Both the position numbers and the translations under genes were made by a program. A stretch of DNA of 53,923 bases from Bacteroidaceae bacterium (GTDB lineage Bacteria; Bacteroidota; Bacteroidia; Bacteroidales; Bacteroidaceae): assembly GCA_017381015.1 (NCBI GenBank), contig JAFOCV010000067.1:1-53923 (forward strand), read 5' to 3'. Under the pieces are notes generated by a model. It was given only the letters and a program-made list of their open reading frames with translations. It was not told the DNA's origin and searched no databases. Shown piece after piece: positions 46,124 through 53,110 of this stretch (position 1 is the first letter of the stretch; each line of letters begins with the position of its first letter).

Positions 46124-46291
46124 TTGAAAAGTATTATTTTGACGTTAGAAATGTATTTCCTGAACATGAAAAATTCAATTCTGAGGTTAGAAATGCATTC
46201 TCGAAATCTAGAAAATCCAATTCTGCATCAAAAAATGAATTCTCGAAGTCTTGGAAATCCTATTTTGGTGACAAAAAGGCTTTTTAAAACA
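46124..46291. repeat. Four copies of a 42-bp tandem repeat
   Basis: Units begin at 46124, 46166, 46208 and 46250. Shared cores are TTAGAAATG(C/T)ATT, AATTCTG and TCTCGAA. Because 42 is a multiple of three, one frame is open through all copies and would give a 14-residue repeat, but I see no reason to call it a gene; it overlaps the Nudix gene's end. It fills the gap between the ThiD-AraC gene and the Nudix gene. Confidence 0.8.
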
Positions 46292-46310
46292 AGCGCTCAG
46301 ACGTTTGCAA

Positions 46311-46865
46311 CTATTCCTCGATGGGATGCTCGTAGAAATACTTCCACAAGGGGGCTGCCATCAAAGCCTGTAGCATTTCGCCTCGCTGAAGCATGGCAAA
46401 GACCTCCTTCTGAGGGATGATGTGAAAGGTCAGTTCCTCCGTTGCGTCCAAATGTTGTTCGGAAACTTGCTCCACACCAATGGCCAAGAATGTATGTGCT
46501 AGGTTGGTATGATTGGATGGGTTGGCACAGATGGTCATATACTCTGTCCACTCACCACCGGCATAACCCGTTTCTTCCAACAATTCTCTCTTAGCTGCAA
46601 CCAAAGGTTCTTCACCTTCTTCTATTACACCTGCACAGATTTCATACTCCGTCACTCCCAAGGCATGGCGATACTGACGCACCATCACCATATCTCCTTC
46701 CTTGGTAATGGCTATTACATTGACCCAATCAGGAAATTCCAGTACCCAATACTCAGGATTGACACGACCATCGGGCAGTTGCACCATGTCGCACCTTGCC
46801 GTCATCCATGGACGGTGTGCTATGTACTCACTCTTCAGAATCTTCCACTTGTCTTCTCTTTCCAT
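46311..46865 (-). CDS. Nudix hydrolase, ADP-ribose pyrophosphatase-like
   Basis: The 184-residue protein has an intact Nudix box running from G82 in GVIEEGEEP through REL-LEETGY, and a YRHALG stretch that fits the NudF/ADPRase subfamily. It probably splits ADP-ribose or a similar dinucleotide to AMP and ribose 5-phosphate. It is 27 bp downstream of ispE on the same strand. Its possible ADP-ribose activity is notable given the NAD cassette 1.4 kb away, though it is outside it and on the other strand. Confidence 0.87.
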   Translation of the reverse strand: MEREDKWKILKSEYIAHRPWMTARCDMVQLPDGRVNPEYWVLEFPDWVNVIAITKEGDMVMVRQYRHALGVTEYEICAGVIEEGEEPLVAAKRELLEETGYAGGEWTEYMTICANPSNHTNLAHTFLAIGVEQVSEQHLDATEELTFHIIPQKEVFAMLQRGEMLQALMAAPLWKYFYEHPIEE

Positions 46866-46892
46866 GATTTTGTGTATTAGGGAATTGATTGG

Positions 46893-47774
46893 TTATAATT
46901 TACATTGCCATTGGAAATGGTCTTCAAAGACATCGCCCAAAATGGGTTCATGACGGAAGAGACCATACACTGTGCTACCGCTACCGCTCATCGCGGCATA
47001 CGTTGCACCCAACATGTACAATTGCTCACAGATACCGCTTACAACAGGATGATTGGGAAAGACGCTCTTTTCAAAGTCGTTGACCATCTGTCCCTTCCAC
47101 ATCTTCACTGGTTTTGTAATGATATCTTTCAGCGAAACCTTGGAGGGTGCAGGAGTTACAGAAGCGTAGGCTTCCTTGGTAGAAATAAAATCATTGGGCT
47201 TTATAAGTACCAACCAGTAATTCTCCAGCACTGAGGGTATTGAAAGGGTAATGGTATCTTCCTTGTCGGCACATTTCACATTGAATTCCTTTTTCACCAA
47301 AGCCACAGGCAATTCTGTGAATATTTCTCCCTTTCCCTCGGCATAAACGGGTTGATTCGCAATGAACACGGGACAATCAGCTCCCAGACGTCCCACCTTG
47401 GCGGCCATCTGCTCATCGGTAAGTCCCAGGTGAAATAGCTCGTTCAATCCCTTTATCATAAAAGCTGCATCTGTGCTACCGCCGCCAAGACCAGCACCAG
47501 AGGGTATATTCTTGGTCAGACGAATGGATACGGGGGGGACGTCATAGTCCTCTGCTCTGAGCATATTCAACACTCTTACAACCAGATTGTCCTGAGCAGA
47601 GCAATCCAACTCTACACCATCGATAGAGAAACTATCCTCATGTGCAGGAGTCAACTCCAGACAATCTGTCAGGGGTATTGGCAGGAAGATGGTTTCGATG
47701 TTGTGATAACCATCACTTCGCTTAGCTACAATATTTAAACCGAGATTAATCTTACAGTTAGGGAATAAAATCAT
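46893..47774 (-). CDS. ispE: 4-diphosphocytidyl-2-C-methyl-D-erythritol kinase
   Basis: IspE phosphorylates CDP-methylerythritol in the non-mevalonate isoprenoid pathway. The 293-residue GHMP kinase has LFPNCKINLGLNI, the ATP-binding PSGAGLGGGSTDAAF, DCPVF and MSGSGSTVYGLF. Length is normal. It lies 27 bp after the lipid kinase gene and 27 bp before the Nudix gene, so the three form a likely minus-strand unit. Confidence 0.96.
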   Translation of the reverse strand: MILFPNCKINLGLNIVAKRSDGYHNIETIFLPIPLTDCLELTPAHEDSFSIDGVELDCSAQDNLVVRVLNMLRAEDYDVPPVSIRLTKNIPSGAGLGGGSTDAAFMIKGLNELFHLGLTDEQMAAKVGRLGADCPVFIANQPVYAEGKGEIFTELPVALVKKEFNVKCADKEDTITLSIPSVLENYWLVLIKPNDFISTKEAYASVTPAPSKVSLKDIITKPVKMWKGQMVNDFEKSVFPNHPVVSGICEQLYMLGATYAAMSGSGSTVYGLFRHEPILGDVFEDHFQWQCKL

Positions 47775-47801
47775 AGTTAGGTTAGGTATTGAAAAGGTAT
47801 A

Positions 47802-48830
47802 TTAATTCTTGTTTCTTAACTTATTTAAAATCTCTCCATTGATGCGACTTATCTTCTTGGGAGTCTCTATCAAGGGTTGGCTCACCTCGTTGTACAAATC
47901 AGTAAAGATTTTAAGCAATGGGTGCTGCCATGACTGTTTGTTCAGATTGACCACCATCTTTATGTCCTTGGCAATAAGGCTCACGTGCAAGTCCTCCACA
48001 TCGTCCAATGGGTCGCCATCCACGTGTATTACTCCTGGCGTCTTGCGATGAATGGTAAGCTCCTTGCACTTGATGGTTTTAATTTTTGAATTCTGAGTAA
48101 TCGTCTTGTTTACCAACTGGTAAGCTATCTGTGCCGATTCTATCACACTGAAAGGCTCCATGATGGTAACATCCAGCAAACCATCTGACATGGACGCATG
48201 AGGTGCGATGTAAAAGTCGTTGCCATATTGCGATGCATTGGCACAGGTAATGAGGAAAGCTCTATAGGTTCTTACCTCCGACTCAGGTTCGTGTATTTCC
48301 AACTCATACGTCTCTGGCTCATACTTAGAACCTTCTCTCAAAGCATTCTCTATATAGGAAAGCAATCCGCGCTTACCCGACTTGTTAAACTTATCAGACA
48401 AGAAAGCATCAAATCCTACTCCTGCAGTGCAGAAGAATGGTTTGCCATTAATCAAACCATAATCCAAGGTGTGTATATTGCACTCCGAGATAATCTGCAT
48501 AGCACCATCGGCATTCATTGGCAAATCCAAGTGCCTGGCCAATCCATTGCCACTACCGCATGGAACTATACCTAGCGCCACATCAGAATGAATAAGGGCA
48601 CGTGCCGACTCATTGACAGTACCATCACCGCCAACAGCCACCACAATATCCACCTTCTTCTCCACAGCCTCGCGCGCTATCTCTGCTGCATGTCCAGCGT
48701 ATTCTGTGTATTTGATTTCTACTGCAAACCTATCTTCTGGAAAATATTCCGGTATCTTGGCCACCACCTTCTTCTTCTGTTGGGTACCAGAAATAGGATT
48801 GACAATAAACCATATAGTTTTTACTGACAT
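47802..48830 (-). CDS. Lipid kinase of the diacylglycerol/sphingosine kinase family
   Basis: The 342-residue protein (start MSVKTIWFIVNP) has the DAGK catalytic region with VAVGGDGTVNESARAL and GIVPCGSGNGLARHL, then a beta-sandwich C-terminal domain (VIHVDGDPLD). It phosphorylates a lipid hydroxyl group. It diverges from the serine palmitoyltransferase gene across a 185-bp gap with a -7 box for each, so a sphingoid base or ceramide is an appealing substrate, but diacylglycerol or undecaprenol cannot be excluded. The longer frame to 48875 overlaps the promoter box at 48851-48858 and is rejected. Confidence 0.88.
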   Translation of the reverse strand: MSVKTIWFIVNPISGTQQKKKVVAKIPEYFPEDRFAVEIKYTEYAGHAAEIAREAVEKKVDIVVAVGGDGTVNESARALIHSDVALGIVPCGSGNGLARHLDLPMNADGAMQIISECNIHTLDYGLINGKPFFCTAGVGFDAFLSDKFNKSGKRGLLSYIENALREGSKYEPETYELEIHEPESEVRTYRAFLITCANASQYGNDFYIAPHASMSDGLLDVTIMEPFSVIESAQIAYQLVNKTITQNSKIKTIKCKELTIHRKTPGVIHVDGDPLDDVEDLHVSLIAKDIKMVVNLNKQSWQHPLLKIFTDLYNEVSQPLIETPKKISRINGEILNKLRNKN

Positions 48831-48850
48831 ATCTATTTTATATTGCTCAG

Positions 48851-48858
48851 CAAAGGTA
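48851..48858 (-). promoter_or_regulatory. -7 box TACCTTTG of the lipid kinase-ispE-Nudix unit
   Basis: TACCTTTG on the minus strand ends 20 bp before the ATG at 48830. Confidence 0.65.
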
Positions 48859-48963
48859 GGCAAATTATACATCAATACACCTTATAAGAGAATATACTAT
48901 ACTTCAATTGCACAAAACTAAACATTTAATGCAGAAAAATGGGCAAATCTAAAATAAATTACG

Positions 48964-48971
48964 TACCTTTG
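48964..48971 (+). promoter_or_regulatory. -7 box TACCTTTG of the serine palmitoyltransferase gene
   Basis: TACCTTTG ends 44 bp before the ATG at 49016. It shows that the longer frame starting at 48971 is not the protein start. Confidence 0.65.
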
Positions 48972-49015
48972 TGCTCGACATATACATATTTAGAAAATAT
49001 AAATTTACTATCTAT

Positions 49016-50203
49016 ATGGGATTGTTAGACGAAAAACTGGCCAGATACACCTTGCCAGAAGAAATTAAAGCCAAAGGAATCTACCCTTATTTTCGCGAAA
49101 TCGAAGGTAAGCAAGGCACCGAAGTTGCCATGGGTGGACATAATGTTTTGATGTTTGGTAGTAATGCCTATACTGGTCTTACCGGTGACGACAGAGTAAT
49201 CGAAGCTGGTGTGCAAGCTATGCGCCAATATGGTAGTGGATGTGCAGGTAGTCGCTTTTTGAATGGCACCTTGGATATTCACGTTGAATTGGAGAAAGAA
49301 TTGGCCGAGTTCGTAGGCATGGACGAGGCATTGGTATTTGCTACTGGCTTTACAGTAAATAGCGGTGTCATCCCCCAACTTCTTGGCAAGGACGATTATA
49401 TCATCTGTGACGACCGCGACCACGCTTCTATCGTAGACGGACGTCGTTTGAGCTTTGCTACTCAGCTTCGCTACAAGCACAACGACATGGACGACCTGGA
49501 GCGCGTACTTAAGCGTTGCAACCCCGATAGCATCAAACTTATCGTTGTTGATGGCGTATTCTCTATGGAAGGTGACTTGTGTAAGCTACCCGAGATAGTA
49601 GAGCTTAAACACAAGTACAATGCTGCCATCATGGTTGACGAAGCTCACGGTATCGGTGTATTCGGTCGCAATGGCCGTGGTGTATGTGACCACTTCGGTT
49701 TGACACACGAGGTTGACCTTATTATGGGTACCTTCTCTAAGAGCCTTGCTAGCATCGGTGGTTTCATTGCAGCTAACAGCACCATTATCAACTATCTTCG
49801 TCACACAGCACGCACATATATCTTCAGCGCTAGCTGTACACCTGCAGCCACAGCATCTGCACGTGAAGCACTACGTATCCTAAAGGCTGAGCCCGAACGT
49901 CTGGAAGCTCTTTGGGATGTAACACGCTACGCTCTAAAGCGCTTCAAGGAAGAAGGCTTTGAGATTGGTGACACAGAAAGCCCTATCATTCCTCTTTATG
50001 TTCGCGACCTGGAGAAGACATTCATCGTAACAGCTAAAGCATTTGAAGAGGGAGTTTTCATCAACCCCGTAATTCCTCCTGCTTGTGCACCAACAGACAC
50101 ATTGGTACGTGTAGCCCTAATGGCCAATCACACTCACGAACAAGTTGATCGTGCTGTAAACAAGCTCAAGAAGGTATTCGTAGAACTAGGTATCATCGAG
50201 TAA
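49016..50203 (+). CDS. spt: Serine palmitoyltransferase (alpha-oxoamine synthase)
   Basis: SPT condenses serine with a long acyl-CoA, the first step of sphingolipid synthesis, a hallmark of Bacteroides and Prevotella. The 395-residue PLP enzyme has SNAYTGLTGDDRV, YGSGCAGSRFLNGTLDIH, the PLP-binding MVDEAHGIGVFG and the Schiff-base lysine in MGTFSKSLASIGG. The N-terminus (LLDEKLARYTLPEEIKAKG) matches Bacteroides SPT better than glycine C-acetyltransferase Kbl, the main alternative. It is transcribed alone and ends in a strong terminator. Confidence 0.9.
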   Translation: MGLLDEKLARYTLPEEIKAKGIYPYFREIEGKQGTEVAMGGHNVLMFGSNAYTGLTGDDRVIEAGVQAMRQYGSGCAGSRFLNGTLDIHVELEKELAEFVGMDEALVFATGFTVNSGVIPQLLGKDDYIICDDRDHASIVDGRRLSFATQLRYKHNDMDDLERVLKRCNPDSIKLIVVDGVFSMEGDLCKLPEIVELKHKYNAAIMVDEAHGIGVFGRNGRGVCDHFGLTHEVDLIMGTFSKSLASIGGFIAANSTIINYLRHTARTYIFSASCTPAATASAREALRILKAEPERLEALWDVTRYALKRFKEEGFEIGDTESPIIPLYVRDLEKTFIVTAKAFEEGVFINPVIPPACAPTDTLVRVALMANHTHEQVDRAVNKLKKVFVELGIIE

Positions 50204-50226
50204 TTTCACATTATTTATATATGATA

Positions 50227-50260
50227 ATAGAGGGTAAGCAATGAGCTTACCCTCTATTTT
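50227..50260 (+). terminator. Terminator of spt
   Basis: ATAGAGGGTAAGC (50227-50239) pairs with GCTTACCCTCTAT (50245-50257), followed by TTTTAT. Confidence 0.9.
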
Positions 50261-50294
50261 ATATTCAATTTTTATTTCTACTCTTCTTAATATA

Positions 50295-50840
50295 TTACTT
50301 TGAGAAGTAACGCTTTAGCAAGCCCTCGAAGCCACGACCATGACGAGCCTCATCCTTTGCCATCTCGTGTACGGTATCATGAATAGCATCAAGATTAGCA
50401 GCCTTAGCAGCCTTAGCTATATCCATCTTACCAGCACATGCACCACATTCTGCCTCAGCACGCTTCTGTAGGTTGGTCTTAGTATCCCAAACTACATCAC
50501 CAATCAACTCTGCAAAACGACTTGCATGGTCAGCCTCCTCAAGAGCATAACGCTTGAAAGCTTCAGCAATCTCAGGATAACCCTCACGATCAGCCTGACG
50601 GCTCATTGCCAAGTACATACCAACCTCTGTACACTCACCAGCGAAGTGAGCCTTCAAACCTTCCATAATCTCTTCGGGACAACCCTGAGCCACACCAATC
50701 ACATGCTCTGTTACGTATGACTGTTCTGCTGCCATCTCGTTGAACTTTGAAGCAGGTACATTACACTGTGGGCACTTTGCAGGAGCCTCATCACCTTCAT
50801 GAATATAACCACAAACGGTACAAACAAATTTCTTACTCAT
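50295..50840 (-). CDS. rbr: Rubrerythrin with N-terminal rubredoxin domain
   Basis: The protein scavenges hydrogen peroxide in an anaerobe. The 181-residue chain begins with a rubredoxin-like Fe(Cys)4 domain (CTVCGY and CPQCNVP), then a ferritin-like di-iron domain with [28 protein letters not shown] and [13 protein letters not shown]. Rubredoxin first is the reverse of classic rubrerythrin. It lies 41 bp after the Fur/PerR-like gene on the same strand, so peroxide would relieve repression of both. Confidence 0.93.
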   Translation of the reverse strand: MSKKFVCTVCGYIHEGDEAPAKCPQCNVPASKFNEMAAEQSYVTEHVIGVAQGCPEEIMEGLKAHFAGECTEVGMYLAMSRQADREGYPEIAEAFKRYALEEADHASRFAELIGDVVWDTKTNLQKRAEAECGACAGKMDIAKAAKAANLDAIHDTVHEMAKDEARHGRGFEGLLKRYFSK

Positions 50841-50881
50841 AATTTTATTCTTTTATTATATTAAACTTATTTATATATACA

Positions 50882-51298
50882 TTAATTACTTTTCTTCATA
50901 CATTCTGAGCAAATACCCTTGTAATAACAATGTACGTTAGTTACATTATGACCCTCAAGCATAGAAGCATCAAGATGAATCTCTGGCTGAGGCAAATCAT
51001 ACACCTTACCACACTTATTACACAAGAAATGCGAATGAGGATGAGTATGACCATCAAAATGAACCTGCTTCTCGTTAATAGTCAATGACAAACATATTCC
51101 CTTCTCTGCAAACAACTTTAATGTATTATACACTGTTGTCAACGACAAAGAAGAAACCTCTGTTCGCAAATCACGAAAGATATCATCAGCAGTAGGATGA
51201 TTGTAGTGAGTAAGCATGTAATTCAGTATCGCCATTCTAGGACGTGAAGCAGAAATACCTTTCTCCACCAACAATTGTCTAACATCTTGGGTACTCAT
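50882..51298 (-). CDS. perR: Fur-family regulator, PerR-like
   Basis: The 138-residue protein has a winged helix (ISASRPRMAILNYMLTHYNHP, TVYNTLKLFAEKGI) and a metal-sensing dimerisation domain with HFDGHTHPHSHFLC, CNKCG and CYYKGICSEC, whose two CXXC pairs bind structural zinc. It is placed as PerR, not Fur, because rubrerythrin follows directly and PerR-like boxes precede it. I start at MSTQDVRQLL (51298); the longer frame to 51331 reaches into the -7 box at 51329-51336. PerR is inferred from context. Confidence 0.88.
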   Translation of the reverse strand: MSTQDVRQLLVEKGISASRPRMAILNYMLTHYNHPTADDIFRDLRTEVSSLSLTTVYNTLKLFAEKGICLSLTINEKQVHFDGHTHPHSHFLCNKCGKVYDLPQPEIHLDASMLEGHNVTNVHCYYKGICSECMKKSN

Positions 51299-51311
51299 AT
51301 CAACTCTGTAT

Positions 51312-51326
51312 TTGTTATAATTACAA
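51312..51326. promoter_or_regulatory. PerR/Fur-type palindrome 1
   Basis: TTGTTATAATTACAA is a near-perfect inverted repeat resembling the PerR box. It lies 3 bp downstream of the -7 box of perR, in the right place for autorepression. Confidence 0.6.
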
Positions 51327-51328
51327 TG

Positions 51329-51336
51329 CAAAGGTA
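51329..51336 (-). promoter_or_regulatory. -7 box TACCTTTG of perR-rbr
   Basis: TACCTTTG on the minus strand, lying between two palindromes, 30 bp before the perR ATG. Confidence 0.65.
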
Positions 51337-51346
51337 TGAAAATAAT

Positions 51347-51358
51347 TTGTAATTACAA
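51347..51358. promoter_or_regulatory. PerR/Fur-type palindrome 2
   Basis: TTGTAATTACAA is a perfect 12-bp palindrome on the upstream side of the -7 box. Confidence 0.6.
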
Positions 51359-51420
51359 CAATTCCTAAAACTTTTTTTCTATAAATTCCTTAAAATCGCT
51401 ATAAATATCAAAAAAAGCAG

Positions 51421-51428
51421 TAACTTTG
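51421..51428 (+). promoter_or_regulatory. -7 box TAACTTTG of tRNA-Gly
   Basis: TAACTTTG ends 14 bp before the tRNA 5' end. Confidence 0.65.
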
Positions 51429-51442
51429 CATCATAATCCAAT

Positions 51443-51515
51443 GCGGTAGTAGCTCAGTTGGTAGAGCATGGGCTTCCCAAGCCCAGGGTCGCGGGTTCGA
51501 ACCCCGTCTACCGCT
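51443..51515 (+). tRNA. tRNA-Gly (anticodon CCC)
   Basis: The acceptor GCGGTAG pairs with CTACCGC, discriminator T. The anticodon loop TTCCCAA gives CCC, reading GGG. The D arm GCTCAGTTGGTAGAGC and T arm CGGGTTCGAACCCCG are standard. CCA is not encoded. Confidence 0.95.
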
Positions 51516-51930
51516 CCCTCATCCCACCTCATCACCCCAAAATCCAAACAACACCTTATTATATATATAAAGAGAAACGTTTAGTTGGGCCTACCCTATA
51601 ATAAACAAGGCAAAGCCTCACAGCACGTATATTATAAGCAAACGTTATAATGTCTCACCTCCATACGACCTGATTATCGTAACGAAACGATAGTATATCT
51701 ATAAACCTCATTGTTGTTAGAATACTATTTTGATAACACAACTCCAGTTTCAAATAAATTGTGCATTAGGTATAATACTATCCAAGCGGATAGATGTAAA
51801 GCCTTTGAGAAAGCATACTCAATATATTTGAATTAGACTATCACAATAGCGACAATGACACCATCATACGTTATGAAATAACATAATCCATCCGCTTGCT
51901 TCCATTCTAATATCGACTAAATCTGTGTAT
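51516..51930. other. Non-coding stretch after tRNA-Gly
   Basis: No gene or clear terminator is seen. An inverted pair CAAGCGGAT (about 51784) and ATCCGCTTG (about 51892) lies 100 bp apart, possibly the ends of a decayed repeat element. Confidence 0.4.
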
Positions 51931-51988
51931 TTCTGCGTGAAATATGAACAATAACAGTGTCATCTCGTGCTCCCGTGATGATAATAAA

Positions 51989-52100
51989 AGATTTGATAAC
52001 GCTACAATAGTTGCTAAGACGCAGTCTATGTAGATATAATATGGTAGTATCAAACTCGTTTGAATAATGACAGATGATATCTACATGAGTTATCAAATCT
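51989..52100. repeat. 112-bp inverted-repeat element, copy 1
   Basis: The ends AGATTTGATAAC and GTTATCAAATCT are perfect 12-bp inverted repeats. Inside lie a second pair (GTAGATAT ... ATATCTAC) and the central CAAA-CTCG-TTTG hairpin, so the whole element can fold as one nested stem. No terminal duplication is obvious. Confidence 0.75.
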
Positions 52101-52273
52101 TCTTTGCGATTCTTTGCGCCTTTGCGTGAGCTAAAACAGTTCAATCCGTGACCTCGTGTTGATAATAATATAAAACATTTCGCTAATCTCTCAACGCTCG
52201 TCGCTCGTCGAAAATAGCGCCTTTGCTTGAGATAAGAACATTTCAATTAATCTCTGTTGACATCGATTTAAAA

Positions 52274-52385
52274 GAATTTGATAACGCTACAATAGTAGCT
52301 AAGACGCAGTCTATGTAGATATAATATGGTAATATCAAACTCGTTTGAATAATAGCAAATGATATCTACATGTGTTATCAAATCT
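52274..52385. repeat. 112-bp inverted-repeat element, copy 2
   Basis: This is the same length as copy 1 and nearly identical, with a handful of substitutions mostly in the loops. The stems (outer ATTTGATAAC/GTTATCAAAT, inner GTAGATAT/ATATCTAC, central CAAACTCGTTTG) are kept. Confidence 0.75.
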
Positions 52386-52705
52386 TCTTCGCGACTCTTT
52401 GCGTCTTAGCGTGAAACAAGAAATAAAACCGTGTCATCCGTCGTCCATCGTGCGCAGCTGCGAGTGGACATCGAGTGAAAGAGTTGGGTTATAATAAGGT
52501 ATCGTGTTTCGTGTGAAATCAGTTGATAGAATAATATTTAGCTCATCGTTAATCGATTATAATCTCGTTGTTAATAATAAATACGATTTCGCTAGTCGCT
52601 CCTCATTAATCGAGCACCCCCTGCCACAACTAACACTTTAAGGTGGGATATTTTGTTTTATAAAGCCAAATAACCAGATAAAAGGTTGATTTTGCTTTGA
52701 AAAAT

Positions 52706-52736
52706 TTTGTTTCAACATTATTTATGCGTACCTTTG
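52706..52736 (+). promoter_or_regulatory. Promoter of the toxin-antitoxin pair
   Basis: TTTG (52706-52709), 19-bp spacer, TACCTTTG (52729-52736): a full Bacteroidetes promoter, 26 bp before the toxin ATG. Confidence 0.8.
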
Positions 52737-52762
52737 CACCGTAAAATATGTCATAAACAGAA

Positions 52763-53110
52763 ATGAAAGAAATCACCATAGAAGACGTTAAGAATTTCTT
52801 AAAAAGCATGAATGTCAAAATTGACATATATGGTATGGTCTTTGCCCAAAGGCAGCGTTGCCAAGAGACAATGCGAATGCTCGGCATAAACGAAATAGTT
52901 GCAAAAGAGATAGTAAAATCATTAGATGCTACCGATTTTTCTAAATATTTTGATGATACTTCCCAGTGGGGATGTGATTTATGGGCTTTTGGTAAAGATG
53001 TCAATAATGAAGAGATTTATATAAAAATAGGACTTGGCCACCCCAATAGAAGTACTGTTTGTGTGTCGTTCCATAAGCCAGATTACCCAATTCAATATCA
53101 GTTCAAATGA
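52763..53110 (+). CDS. MqsR-like toxin of a type II toxin-antitoxin system
   Basis: The 115-residue protein fits the MqsR/RelE-like mRNA interferase pattern: VFAQRQRCQETMRMLGINEI, then EIVKSLDATDFSKYFDD, QWGCDLWAFGKD, EEIYIKIGLG and CVSFHKPDYPIQYQF. Toxin-first order and a 4-bp ATGA overlap with an HTH-bearing antitoxin agree with mqsRA-like pairs. The coding sequence is AT-rich compared with the housekeeping genes. Activity is inferred from family resemblance by eye. Confidence 0.72.
   Translation: MKEITIEDVKNFLKSMNVKIDIYGMVFAQRQRCQETMRMLGINEIVAKEIVKSLDATDFSKYFDDTSQWGCDLWAFGKDVNNEEIYIKIGLGHPNRSTVCVSFHKPDYPIQYQFK

Larger units (their letters stand above)
51931..52490. repeat. Degenerate repeat field with TTTGCGTGA modules
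   Basis: Modules with a core like TTTGCGTGAAA followed by GAACA and a C/G-rich GTGxCATCTCGTG-like part recur near 51933, 52121, 52221 and 52400. Two of them directly follow the 112-bp inverted-repeat elements. Nothing here reads as a protein. Confidence 0.6.

Noticed and set aside
46124-46420. 98-residue plus-strand protein from the 42-bp repeat
   Set aside because: It starts with TTG, is mostly tandem repeat and runs into the antisense of the Nudix gene; the frame is open because 42 is divisible by three.
51931-52490. CRISPR array
   Set aside because: The repeats are long, imperfect, self-complementary and irregularly spaced with no unique spacers; no cas genes are present.
51516-52762. 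tRNA-Gly as an integration site for an island carrying the toxin-antitoxin pair
   Set aside because: I found no second copy of the tRNA 3' end and no integrase in the window, so an att site cannot be supported.
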